From contig CAZYVI010000005.1 in the NCBI GenBank assembly GCA_964651245.1, forward strand, positions 1-64,000: 64,000 nucleotides of DNA. The letters run 5' to 3'. Shown piece by piece: positions 1-9,618 of the stretch. Position 1 is the stretch's first letter; each line of letters opens with the position of its first letter. The stretch is from Avedoeria sp964651245 (lineage in GTDB: Bacteria; Chloroflexota; Anaerolineae; Epilineales; Epilineaceae). A program made the position numbers and the translations under genes. The notes below the pieces were generated by a model that was given only the letters and a program-made list of their open reading frames with translations, did not search any database and was not told where the DNA came from.

Positions 1-98
1 CACGCCCCCGCCCCCCCACCCGCCCCCGCACCCGCCCCGCACCCGTACCCACCCCCCCCCCGCCCACGCCCACGCCCACGCCCCCGCCCCCGTACCGC
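1..98. repeat. C-rich low-complexity tract downstream of the TorD-like gene
   Basis: The left edge is almost pure cytosine, broken by short CGCCCACG-type units with runs of up to nine C. No credible coding signal is visible. The minus-strand redox operon ends at position 99, so this tract lies just past its stop codon. The complementary strand carries many G-runs and could fold into a quadruplex, which might slow transcription leaving the operon. Assembly error in such a tract is also possible. Confidence 0.5.
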
Positions 99-1232
99 CT
101 ACGCCGCCGACGTGCGCCATGCCGAGATCCGCCCCCGCGTCGCATCCAACCGCGCCCGCCATGCCGACGCGTACGCCGTCCACGCGGGGTGGTCGCGGGC
201 GACGTGCGCGTAGGCGGTGTCGGCCGCGAACCAGCGGGCGTCGAGGGCGGCGAGCAGCGCATCGACGGCGTCGTGGCGTCCGGCGGCTTCGAACAGGCCG
301 CGCAGCATCGCGCGCCGGTCGCCCAGGCCGAGCGGCAGGTCGAGCGCCTTGGCGCAGCGGGCGAGGTCGGCACGGCCGAGGTAGAGGCCGGCGTCGCGCG
401 GGATGAGCAGCGCGTCGAGCAGATCGCCCAAGCGCGTGTCGGCGCCGTCGCGCCCGACCGCGCCGTCCCGCCCATCCACGCCGTCCCGCCCATCCGCGCC
501 GTCGCGCCCGACCGCGCCGTCGCGCCCGACCGCGCCGTCCCGCCCATCCACGACGTCGGCGTCGGCGCCGATCGGCACGCCGTCGCCGTGCTCATTGGGC
601 CGGTAGCGCGGGCGGGGGGGTAGTGTGGGCAGGGCGTCGGCGGCGGTGGATGCCAGGACGTCCGGCGGCAGGCCGTCGGCCAGGGTCAGGACGGCGTCGG
701 CGGTGGCGGGCGCGAGCGCGGCGTAGAGGGGGTGGACGTCGGCGTGGGCGACGGCGTCGGCGAAGACCGGGAGCCAGGGCAGGAGGTGGTCGGTCAGCAC
801 CGCCGCCGCGCCGGCGGCGTGTCCGCCCTCGACGAGTTCGGCCAGCGCCCAGAGCTCGACGCCCAGCTGGTCGACGGCCGGCACGCGCAGCCCCGGCGGC
901 GGCGACCAGCCGAGGCCTGCCAGCGTCGCGCGCAGGCGCGCCGTGGCCGGCGCCTCGAGCATCGCGCTCGGGTCGACGAACACGCTCTCGTGCGGCGGCA
1001 CCTGGCGGCTGACGAGGTCGAGCCAGGCGATGGCGAGCGCCACGCGGGCGGCCGCATCGTCCCCGGTCGGTACGTGCGCCGCCAGCTCCGGCGCCCGCCG
1101 CGCGAACGCGATGAGGTCGCCGGTGGGCTCGGCGAGCCACAGCCCGGCGAGCGGGCGAAGGGGCACAGGATCCGGGTGCGGGACGTCGTCCGCTGGTGCC
1201 GCAGGCCCGTCGCGGTTCACGTCCCGGCCCAT
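99..1232 (-). CDS. TorD/DmsD-like molybdoenzyme assembly chaperone with a Gly-Arg-Asp repeat insert
   Basis: This 377-residue protein resembles the TorD/NarJ chaperone family, which binds apo-molybdoenzymes in the cytoplasm before cofactor insertion. It is largely alpha-helical, and residues 81-87 (HESVFVD) recall the conserved E-S-V-Y region of these chaperones. Its gene starts 12 bp after the diheme cytochrome c stop and is third in the operon after the molybdoenzyme, the usual place for a dedicated chaperone. Residues 230-265 are an unusual run of six-residue units (GRDGAV/GRDGAD), so the protein is longer than the usual 200-250 residues. Family assignment rests on context and moderate resemblance. 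Confidence 0.7.
   Translation of the reverse strand: MGRDVNRDGPAAPADDVPHPDPVPLRPLAGLWLAEPTGDLIAFARRAPELAAHVPTGDDAAARVALAIAWLDLVSRQVPPHESVFVDPSAMLEAPATARLRATLAGLGWSPPPGLRVPAVDQLGVELWALAELVEGGHAAGAAAVLTDHLLPWLPVFADAVAHADVHPLYAALAPATADAVLTLADGLPPDVLASTAADALPTLPPRPRYRPNEHGDGVPIGADADVVDGRDGAVGRDGAVGRDGADGRDGVDGRDGAVGRDGADTRLGDLLDALLIPRDAGLYLGRADLARCAKALDLPLGLGDRRAMLRGLFEAAGRHDAVDALLAALDARWFAADTAYAHVARDHPAWTAYASAWRARLDATRGRISAWRTSAA
438..545 (-). repeat. 18-bp tandem repeat encoding GRDGAx hexapeptides
   Basis: About six consecutive 18-bp units lie inside the TorD-like gene and encode variants of Gly-Arg-Asp-Gly-Ala/Val-Val/Asp (residues 230-265). Unit length is a multiple of three, so copy-number change keeps the frame. 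The repeat falls between the two helical halves of the chaperone, consistent with a flexible linker that has expanded by slippage. The Gly-x-y-Gly pattern is collagen-like but too short to imply a triple helix. Confidence 0.85.
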
Positions 1233-1244
1233 CCCGGCCCGCCC

Positions 1245-2216
1245 TCACTCGTCGTCGTCGTCGTCCTCGGCGAACGTCCGGACGTAGGCCCGGATCGCCT
1301 CGAGCTCGCCGTCGGTGAGCGCGGCCGAGTACTCCTCCCACGGCATCTTGTCGGGGTCGAGCTCGTTGTCCTCGGGGTCGACGCCGGTGCGGATCGTGTC
1401 GCGCCACTCCTCGGCCGACCACTCATCGGCGAAGTAGGCGATGTCCGGGCCCTGGGGGCCGTCGTCGGCGTTCCGGCCGCGGAAGTCGTCGCCGTGGCAC
1501 TCGGCGCAGGCCATGATCGTGGCGGTGTACTCGCCCCACTCCTCCTCGTCGTCGGTGTCGGGCGGCTCGACCTCGTCGTCGATCGGCTCCTGCACGGCCA
1601 GCGGGAACATGCCGGCGCCGATGAGCAGCGTGCCCATCGGGCCGATCTCGCGCTCCGGTACCTCGTCGTCGATCTCGGGCTCGGTCCGCAGATAGGCGAT
1701 GATCGCCGCCACGTCGTCGTCGCTCATGGCGTGGAAGAACGCCGACGGCATGATCAAGAGCGGTCGGCCGTCGACGCCGACGCCCTCGCGGATGGCGCGC
1801 GCGATCCGCCCGTCCGAGCGGTCGCCCAGCGGCCCGCCCGGCGTCAGGTTCGGCGCGTGGAGCGTGCCCAGCCCCTCCAGGAAGTTGTCCTCGCTGCCGT
1901 CGAGCGGCAGCTCGCGCGTGCTCGAATGACAGCCGGCACAGGCACGGGCCAGCCGCTCACCGCGCTCGAGGGCGGCGGCAGAGGCCGTGACCTCGATGTC
2001 GGTCAGCGGGTGGTCGTCACGGTCGCGCAGGCGGTAGAGCCCCAGGGCGAGGATCACCGCCGCCACCGTCGCCACCACCGTCACCACCGTGCCGACGGCC
2101 ACGGCCACCCAGCGCGCCGCGGCGTGGCCGAGCCGCGAGGCGCGCGCCGTCGCCACCGCGGCGCCCACGGCCAGCGCCGCCGCCGCCACGATCACCCACA
2201 CCACCGTCACGTTCAT
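1245..2216 (-). CDS. membrane-anchored diheme cytochrome c
   Basis: The 323-residue product begins with two hydrophobic segments (about residues 3-22 and 35-60), followed by a soluble part with two c-type heme sites, CAGCH and CAECH, each in a cytochrome c-like domain. It is probably held on the outer face of the cytoplasmic membrane and passes electrons between the quinone/cytochrome pool and the molybdoenzyme encoded upstream. Its ATG overlaps the molybdoenzyme stop in an ATGA, implying coupled translation. The second domain is very acidic and the C-terminus ends in a run of Asp/Glu. Candidate distal methionines are visible, but I cannot assign the ligands. Confidence 0.85.
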   Translation of the reverse strand: MNVTVVWVIVAAAALAVGAAVATARASRLGHAAARWVAVAVGTVVTVVATVAAVILALGLYRLRDRDDHPLTDIEVTASAAALERGERLARACAGCHSSTRELPLDGSEDNFLEGLGTLHAPNLTPGGPLGDRSDGRIARAIREGVGVDGRPLLIMPSAFFHAMSDDDVAAIIAYLRTEPEIDDEVPEREIGPMGTLLIGAGMFPLAVQEPIDDEVEPPDTDDEEEWGEYTATIMACAECHGDDFRGRNADDGPQGPDIAYFADEWSAEEWRDTIRTGVDPEDNELDPDKMPWEEYSAALTDGELEAIRAYVRTFAEDDDDDE

Positions 2217-5173
2217 CGCGGGTCTGCTCCTTGTGCGGTGCTCGGTTCGTCGCGCCTCGCCAAGCGATAGGCGTCGCGCTGCGGGCGGTAGGCCCGCAGC
2301 AGCCAGTACGGTCGGCGCGTCCCGTCGGGCGAGACCCGGTCGGCGCCGCGGGCGAGCGCCAGCCACTCCCGGTACACCGCCATCGACCGCGCCGTGTCGA
2401 CGTGGACGTCGCCGAGCCGGTCGTCGGCGGCGGCGGGCCGGATCGTCACCTTCTGGTGCCAGCAGTGCATGCCGCTGACCGGATCGGGATGGACCGGGAA
2501 CGTCAGGTTCTGATGGACGCCGACATCGCTCCACCAGATGCGCGACGTGTCGGGATCGGCGCTGGCGAACGGTCCGGCGCCCTTGCGGCGGCGCATCGAC
2601 CACGACTGCCCCTCGCCATCGCGGCCGGCCGCCGGCGCGGGCGACGGGCCGTCGACGACCGGCACGCCGCCGCGCGTCAAGTCGACGAGCGCCGTGCTGA
2701 GGCGGCCGCCGCCGTCCTCGGTCAGCCGCCACCGGCCCAGGTGGTGCGAGCAGGCCGCCACGCCCGGCCGGATGCCCTCGGTCACCCAGGCGCGGTCGAT
2801 GAAGTAGCCGATCTCGGTCTCGACGCGCACCAGGTCGCCGCTGGCGACGCCGAGCCGCCCGGCGTCGGCGGGGTGAAGCCAGAGCGGGTTGTTGTGGCTG
2901 ATCTCGTAGAGCCACTTGCTGTTGCCGCTGCGGGTGTGGATCAGCGTCGGCAATCGGAACGTGCTGATCAGGACGACCTCGCCGCGCGCACGGTCGACGC
3001 GGCTGGGATGGACGTGGCTGGGCGTGTAGCCCGGCAGCGCCCACTCCGGCCAGCCCCACTGCGCCAGCGTCGGCGAGAAGAGCTCGAGGCGCCGCGACGG
3101 CGTGTCGAAGCCGCGCCGAACGACGCCCGGCGGATCGTCCGCGACGACGACGCCGACGACGCGCCGGCCGGCGGCGTCGGGCGGGAACGCGGGGTGGGGC
3201 GTGATGTTCGACCCCGCCACCGCCGGCGCCGGCGATCGGACGACGCCGGCCTCGTCCGTCGTCGCGCCGGCCAGCAGGTCGTCCGCCACCGGCTGCTCGT
3301 ACGGCGCGCCCGGGCCGCGGCGCAGCTCGAACGCGCCGTAGCGGCGCATGTAGGCCAGCGGCGTCAGGCCCTCGGCGGCGGCGGCCTCGGGCAGGCCGGG
3401 GACATGGTGGTCGAACAGCCAGCCGTAGTAGTCGTCCACCGTCATCCGCTCGCCCGGCCGGTGCGGCGACTCGAAGTGCTTGCGGATCCCGAGCGCGCCG
3501 TCGGGGTCGATGTGCCACGACAAGGCGATGAAGAACTCGGTCTCCTCCCAGACCTCGCCCGGGTTCGCCTGCCACGTCCAGTCGACCCTCCGGCCCTGCT
3601 TCTCGAGCGCGACGCGGCGCACGGGCTGGCGGAAGGCGATCCAGCAGCCGGCGTGCGTCTCCTGGCTCATGACGTCGTGGCGTTCGCTGGCGTGGCCCAT
3701 CGGCAGGACGTAGTCGGCGAAGTGGGCCGTCTCGCTCCACGTCGGGGTGAGGCAGACGTGCAGGCCGACCTTGTCCTCGTCCGTCAGCGCCTCGATCCAG
3801 GTCGCGCCGTCGGGGTTCGTCCAGACCGGGTTGTAAACGCGCGTGAAGTAGGTGTCGAGCTTGGCCCGCCCCTCCTTCAGGAAGTGCGGCAGCAGGAACG
3901 ACAGCTCGAAGAAGGTGAGCGGGTACTCCCGCGGCCACGACAGCTCGTTCCAGCGCGGCGGGTTGGGCGCCAGCTGCGGCGGCCGCGGCACCCACTTGTC
4001 CCAGGCGTTCATCGACGTCCCGCCCTCGGTGCCGACGCTCCCCGTCAGGACATTGAGGAGGAACAGGCAGCGCGCCACCTGCCAGCCGCCGAGGTTGCCG
4101 GCCGTCGCGCTGCGCCAGGTGTGCGCGGCGAGGCCCGCGCCCGCGTCGGCGACGATGTCGGCGACCTCGGCGATCACCGCGGCGTCGACGCCGCTCTCGG
4201 CGGCGGCGAACTCGAACGTGAACGCGGCGTAGTGCTCCAGGAACCGCCGCTCGAACTGCTCGAACGTCCGCTCGTCGTCCGGATGGTCGTGCGCCAGCCA
4301 GGCCTCCCAGTTCACCCAGCGCCGCACGAAGGCGCGGTCGTGCCGGCCGGTGGCGACGATGTGGCGGGCGATCGCCAGCAGGATGGCCGCCTCGCTGCCC
4401 GGCCAGGGCGAGAGCCAGTGGTCGGCGCGGCTGGCGGTGTTCGACAGGCGCGTGTCCATCACGATGAGCTTGGCGCCGTTGAGCTTGCCCTCGATGATCC
4501 GCTGGGCGTGCGGGTTGAAGTAGTGGCCGGTCTCGAGGTGGGCGCTGATGAGCAGGATCACGCGGGCGTTCGCGTGGTCCGGCGACGGCCGGTCGAGCCC
4601 GGTCCAGAAGGCGTAGCCGGCGCGCGCGCTGGCCGAGCACACGTTCGTGTGGCTGTTGTGGCCGTCGATGCCCCAGCCCCAGAGGACGTACTCCATGAGG
4701 CCGTCGTGGCCCGGCCGGCCGACGTGGTACATGACCTCGTCGTGCCGCCCCTCCTCGAACGCCCGCCGGATCCGACCGCCGATGTCGGCCAGGGCTTCAT
4801 CCCACGTCGTGCGCACCCACTTCCCTTCGCCCCGTCGTCCGGCGCGCTTCAGCGGGTAGAGGATCCGCTCGGGGTCGTGGACCTGGTTGTGCGTCGCCGG
4901 CCCCTTGGCGCAGTTGCGGCCGCGGCTGCCCGGGTGAGCCGGGTTGCCCTCGAACTTCTGGACCTCGAGCGTCTCGCGGTCGACGTACGCCAGCAACCCG
5001 CACGCGCTCTCGCAGTTGAAGCAGACGGTGGGGATGAGCATGTAGTTGCGCGCCACGCGCCGCGGCCAGGCGCGCGGGTCGTGCTCGGTCCAGTCGTCCC
5101 AGCGGTCGGTGGGGGGGTAGGGGCGGAGGCCGGGGGCGGCGCCGGGCAGCGGCGCGTCTGGCAAGGCGGGCAT
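2213..5173 (-). CDS. DMSO-reductase-family molybdopterin oxidoreductase, catalytic subunit
   Basis: The 986-residue protein has an N-terminal [4Fe-4S] motif (CFNCESAC, then C about 30 residues on, in GRNCAKG), the molybdopterin oxidoreductase core (residues 90-650) and a C-terminal dinucleotide-binding domain (about 740-900). A cysteine in NVCSAS lies where family members place the molybdenum ligand, suggesting a Cys-ligated enzyme; this is inferred without an alignment. No Tat signal is evident, so it is probably cytoplasmic or exported with a partner. It is followed by a diheme cytochrome c and a TorD-like chaperone. A fused FeS-NrfD subunit is encoded 2.8 kb away. The substrate cannot be deduced; formate, sulfur oxyanions and other anions remain open. 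Confidence 0.88.
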   Translation of the reverse strand: MPALPDAPLPGAAPGLRPYPPTDRWDDWTEHDPRAWPRRVARNYMLIPTVCFNCESACGLLAYVDRETLEVQKFEGNPAHPGSRGRNCAKGPATHNQVHDPERILYPLKRAGRRGEGKWVRTTWDEALADIGGRIRRAFEEGRHDEVMYHVGRPGHDGLMEYVLWGWGIDGHNSHTNVCSASARAGYAFWTGLDRPSPDHANARVILLISAHLETGHYFNPHAQRIIEGKLNGAKLIVMDTRLSNTASRADHWLSPWPGSEAAILLAIARHIVATGRHDRAFVRRWVNWEAWLAHDHPDDERTFEQFERRFLEHYAAFTFEFAAAESGVDAAVIAEVADIVADAGAGLAAHTWRSATAGNLGGWQVARCLFLLNVLTGSVGTEGGTSMNAWDKWVPRPPQLAPNPPRWNELSWPREYPLTFFELSFLLPHFLKEGRAKLDTYFTRVYNPVWTNPDGATWIEALTDEDKVGLHVCLTPTWSETAHFADYVLPMGHASERHDVMSQETHAGCWIAFRQPVRRVALEKQGRRVDWTWQANPGEVWEETEFFIALSWHIDPDGALGIRKHFESPHRPGERMTVDDYYGWLFDHHVPGLPEAAAAEGLTPLAYMRRYGAFELRRGPGAPYEQPVADDLLAGATTDEAGVVRSPAPAVAGSNITPHPAFPPDAAGRRVVGVVVADDPPGVVRRGFDTPSRRLELFSPTLAQWGWPEWALPGYTPSHVHPSRVDRARGEVVLISTFRLPTLIHTRSGNSKWLYEISHNNPLWLHPADAGRLGVASGDLVRVETEIGYFIDRAWVTEGIRPGVAACSHHLGRWRLTEDGGGRLSTALVDLTRGGVPVVDGPSPAPAAGRDGEGQSWSMRRRKGAGPFASADPDTSRIWWSDVGVHQNLTFPVHPDPVSGMHCWHQKVTIRPAAADDRLGDVHVDTARSMAVYREWLALARGADRVSPDGTRRPYWLLRAYRPQRDAYRLARRDEPSTAQGADPR

Positions 5174-5251
5174 CGGACGTCCTTGGGCGCGGGACGGTGG
5201 CGCGCGGCAGATGATGCGCGGGAATCGGCGGAAGGGCTAGGCGAGGGGGCG

Positions 5252-5257
5252 TATACT
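5252..5257 (+). promoter_or_regulatory. candidate -10 box (TATACT) for the 5292 gene
   Basis: TATACT lies 34 bp before the ATG at 5292, in the divergent region between the molybdoenzyme operon and this gene. No good -35 hexamer is visible at 16-18 bp. A GGGAG ribosome-binding sequence sits close to the ATG. Confidence 0.45.
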
Positions 5258-5291
5258 GCGCCGGCGCCGCCGCACCCCACGGGAGAACCCC

Positions 5292-5801
5292 ATGTACGCC
5301 CTCGTCCTCGTCCTCCGTCTGGTCCACATCGTCTTCGGCATCTTCTGGGCCGGATCGATGTTCTTCCTGGCCAGCTTCCTGATGCCCACGGCGCGCGGCG
5401 CCGGTCCCGCTGGGGCGCCGTTCATGCGGCGGTTCGCGCAGTCGTCGTTCCCGAACGCACTGGCGGGCTCGGCCGTGCTCACCGTGCTGTCGGGCCTGGG
5501 GCTCATGTGGACCGCGTCGGGCGGCGATTCGACGTGGTTCGGCAGCCCAGCCGGCATCACGCTGTCGGTCGGCGGCCTGGCGGCGATCATCGCGCTGGGC
5601 TTCGGGCTGGCGGTGCAGCGCCCGACGACGCTGCGCATGGGCGTGGTCGGCGCCGCCATCGACGCTGCCGGCGGCACGCCGACGGCCGAACAGGCGGCCG
5701 AGATCGGCGCCCTCCAGGCCAAGGCGATGCGCGGCGTCCGGCTGCTGACGTGGCTGCTGACGGTGGCGGTGGTGTGCATGGCGGTGGCCCGGTACGTCTG
5801 A
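5292..5801 (+). CDS. four-helix integral membrane protein, CopD/DUF2269-like
   Basis: This 169-residue protein has four hydrophobic helices (about 5-30, 52-78, 87-107 and 145-167). The N-terminal RLVHIVFGIFWAGSMFF pattern, a His followed by an aromatic/Gly/Trp run, is typical of small membrane proteins related to CopD or DUF2269, some of which bind heme. Function is unknown. It stands alone, divergent from the molybdoenzyme operon. A respiratory accessory role is possible but rests only on proximity. Confidence 0.65.
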   Translation: MYALVLVLRLVHIVFGIFWAGSMFFLASFLMPTARGAGPAGAPFMRRFAQSSFPNALAGSAVLTVLSGLGLMWTASGGDSTWFGSPAGITLSVGGLAAIIALGFGLAVQRPTTLRMGVVGAAIDAAGGTPTAEQAAEIGALQAKAMRGVRLLTWLLTVAVVCMAVARYV

Positions 5802-6064
5802 GGGCACCGGACGAGACGGCACGACCAGGTTCTTCGGAGCGGCACTGCAGGCTCGCACACCTCGTGTGGGGAACGCCCAACGGCGTGTGTGCCGCCGCGC
5901 CCCGCGCAACCTGGACGGCAGGCGGGCGTAGACTCCGGTTGGCGCGATCACGGTACGTCAAGCGCGGCGTTCGACGCCACCGCGCTGGCACACGACCACC
6001 TCGCGCGCCTGGGCGGCCCAGCCACCCACCTGACCCTCCTTCGCCCCAACCGGAGGTCGACACC

Positions 6065-7078
6065 ATGCCGTACGGCGACATCCTCAAGCGTGCCTGGCTC
6101 CTGACCCGACGCCACAAGATCCTCTGGCTCTTCGGCCTGCTGGCCGGCGCCGGCGGCGGCATCAACTTCGGCGACCTCGGTGACGTCGGCCGCCGCGGCA
6201 ACGCCCTGCCCGACGGCAGCCGCTTCCCGGGCATGCCCGAAGGCATGGGCGAAGGGATGCCCTGGCAGGGTGGCGGCTTCGGTCCGATGGCGTTGGAGTG
6301 GCTGCAGCGCAACGCAGGCACCATCGCGCTCGTCGTCGCCCTCGCTGCGCTCCTCGGGCTCGTCCTGCTCGTCCTCGGCATCGCCGCCAAGGGCGGCCTC
6401 GTCCACCTGTCGGCCCGCGCCGAGGCCGAGGCGCCGGTCGTCGCGCGCGACGGTTGGCGGGTCGGATTCCACTACTGGTGGCGCACGCTCGGCACGCACC
6501 TCGTCATCTTCGTGCCGATCGTCGCCGTCGTCCTCGTCGGCGCGACCGTCCTCGGGGTGACCGGCCTCGGCGCGCTGGCCGCGTTCGGCGCCGATCGGCC
6601 CGGGCTGGGCGGCTCGGGCGTCGTGGCCGTCATCGGCCTGGCGCTGCTGTTCCTGCCGATCCTCTTCCTCGCCACGCTGATCGCCACGCTGATCCTCGAG
6701 CTGGCCCTCCGGCACGCCATCCTCGCCGACCGCCCCGTCTTCGACGCCGTCGGCGCCGCCTGGCGGAACCTGCGCGGGCGGTTCGTTGACGTCGTCGTGA
6801 TGTGGCTCGTCATGCTGCTGGGCGGCTTCGCGTTCGCGTTCGTGTTCGCCTTCATCGCCGCCCTCGCCCTCACGCCGGCGATCATCGCCGGCATCGCCAG
6901 CGACAGCGTCGCCGCCGGCATCGCGTTCGGCATCCCGGGCATCCTGATCCTGCTCGTCCCCGTCGGCGCCTACAGCGCGTGGCGCTCTACGGCCTGGACG
7001 CTGTTCTGGCAACGCCTCACGGGAGTCACCGCCCCGGTCCACACGGGCGCCGAACCGCCGGTCCTCATCGGCAGCTGA
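6065..7078 (+). CDS. multi-pass membrane protein of unknown function
   Basis: The 337-residue product starts at an ATG preceded by CGGAGG. A short N-terminal helix (20-35) is followed by a Gly/Met/Pro-rich loop (40-75) and about five long hydrophobic helices (84-108, 138-165, 179-210, 241-270, 275-303). It resembles the uncharacterised membrane proteins often annotated as DUF4013 or glycerophosphodiesterase membrane-domain-like; no catalytic motif is visible. The gene appears monocistronic. The 263 bp upstream hold no convincing ORF. Confidence 0.65.
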   Translation: MPYGDILKRAWLLTRRHKILWLFGLLAGAGGGINFGDLGDVGRRGNALPDGSRFPGMPEGMGEGMPWQGGGFGPMALEWLQRNAGTIALVVALAALLGLVLLVLGIAAKGGLVHLSARAEAEAPVVARDGWRVGFHYWWRTLGTHLVIFVPIVAVVLVGATVLGVTGLGALAAFGADRPGLGGSGVVAVIGLALLFLPILFLATLIATLILELALRHAILADRPVFDAVGAAWRNLRGRFVDVVVMWLVMLLGGFAFAFVFAFIAALALTPAIIAGIASDSVAAGIAFGIPGILILLVPVGAYSAWRSTAWTLFWQRLTGVTAPVHTGAEPPVLIGS

Positions 7079-7126
7079 GGTCGATCAAGCCCGCTGGCAC
7101 GCGGTGCGCCCATGAGGCCAAGGCGC

Positions 7127-7154
7127 TTGCTTTTGGCCAGAGTCTGGCTATCCT
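7127..7154 (+). promoter_or_regulatory. promoter of the RelE/Phd-type module
   Basis: TTGCTT (7127-7132), a 16-bp spacer and TATCCT (7149-7154) precede the toxin ATG at 7164 by only 9 bp. The predicted 5' leader is therefore only a few bases, leaving no room for a Shine-Dalgarno sequence. Confidence 0.55.
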
Positions 7155-7163
7155 TGCGCCACA

Positions 7164-7457
7164 ATGCGCTTCGACATCGTCGTCGTTCCAGCCGCCGCTG
7201 CCGATCTCCACCGGCTTCCGGCCCACATTCGTCCGGTCGTTCGAAGGGCGATTGAGGCCCATCTCCGGATTCACCCGTCGACCACGAGCCGCAGCCGGAT
7301 CAAGCACCTGAGGAGCATCGGGCAGCCTCAGTATCGGCTTCGAGTCGGAACGGTACGCGTGTTCTACGACATCGTCGAAGATACAGTGGTCATCCTCGCC
7401 ATGGTCCGCAAAGCGGACGCCGCCGCATGGCTCGCGGAGCACGGAGTAACCGAATGA
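7164..7457 (+). CDS. RelE/ParE-family toxin
   Basis: This 97-residue basic protein has the RelE/ParE plan: an N-terminal strand, two helices carrying a hydrophobic pattern, then KHLRSIGQPQYRLRVGTVRVFYDI, where the R-x-R-x-G-x-x-R-v-x-Y signature of the fold is clear. Family members are ribosome-dependent mRNA endonucleases (RelE) or gyrase inhibitors (ParE); the sequence does not decide between them. The stop overlaps the antitoxin ATG by four bases. The toxin-first order is the reverse of many relBE loci but is seen in HigBA-type modules. Confidence 0.85.
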   Translation: MRFDIVVVPAAAADLHRLPAHIRPVVRRAIEAHLRIHPSTTSRSRIKHLRSIGQPQYRLRVGTVRVFYDIVEDTVVILAMVRKADAAAWLAEHGVTE

Positions 7458-7699
7458 AGCGAATCCCGATCGCCGAACTCAAGGACGATCTGTCGCGCCT
7501 GCTTCGCGTAGCCGAGCGGGAACCGATCGTCATTACGCGCCACGGAAAGCCGGCAGGCGTGTTGATTGGCTTCGCAACCGAGGACGATTGGTTCGAGTAC
7601 CGCCTGGCACACGACGCCCGATTCCAGCAACGGGTGGCTGAGGCTCGCGCACAATATGCTGCCGGTCAGGCGGTGGCGATCGAGACGCTAGAGGACTGA
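7454..7699 (+). CDS. Phd/YefM-family antitoxin
   Basis: The 81-residue protein begins MKRIPIAELKDDLSRLL, followed by EPIVITRHGKPAGVLIGF, the typical Phd/YefM N-terminal DNA-binding and dimerisation fold. The C-terminal 40 residues form the toxin-neutralising tail. I chose the ATG at 7454 over the in-frame upstream start because it forms the ATGA overlap with the toxin stop. It probably represses its own promoter at 7127-7154. Confidence 0.88.
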   Translation: MKRIPIAELKDDLSRLLRVAEREPIVITRHGKPAGVLIGFATEDDWFEYRLAHDARFQQRVAEARAQYAAGQAVAIETLED

Positions 7700-7821
7700 C
7701 CGCGGCGACCTCGCCTCCACCATCAGTCACCCTCGTTCGTCCGGTCCCCCACTCTCGGCTCCACCCATCGCAAGAACGCCCCCACCTCGGTCCCCTGAGC
7801 CGCACCTCCGATGCGGGGGGT

Positions 7822-7878
7822 CCAGAGGGGCGCAGCGCCCCCTGGCCGCGGGTGCAGGGGGGCCGGCGCCCCCCTGCA
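7822..7878. repeat. pair of strong GC hairpins (intergenic repeat element)
   Basis: Two adjacent inverted repeats lie between convergent genes. One at 7822-7845 has CCAGAGGGG-type arms around a short centre; the other at 7853-7878 is a perfect 26-bp palindrome with TGCAGGGGGGCC arms. Neither is followed by a T-run on either strand. They could be a bidirectional rho-independent-like block or members of a dispersed palindromic repeat family. No ORF occupies 7700-7977. Confidence 0.7.
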
Positions 7879-7977
7879 AACATGCACGAACCCGAAGCGC
7901 CCCGCCTCGAGCGCTCACGGCCCGGCGGCCCTGCACCTCATACCCCTCACCATGGCCCACCTGCCGGCCGACGCCCG

Positions 7978-9614
<1,637 letters not shown>

Positions 9615-9618
<4 letters not shown>

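Noticed and set aside
438..545. Possible CRISPR array (short repeats)
   Set aside because: Units are 18 bp with no spacers and stay in frame inside a gene.
1245..4640. 1,131-residue minus-strand ORF covering cytochrome c and more
   Set aside because: Only its last 323 codons encode the cytochrome; the rest is an Arg/Ala-rich shadow of the molybdoenzyme gene.
2231..7078. 1,615-residue plus-strand ORF
   Set aside because: Most is antisense to the molybdoenzyme. Only 6065-7078 has membrane-protein character and a ribosome-binding site.
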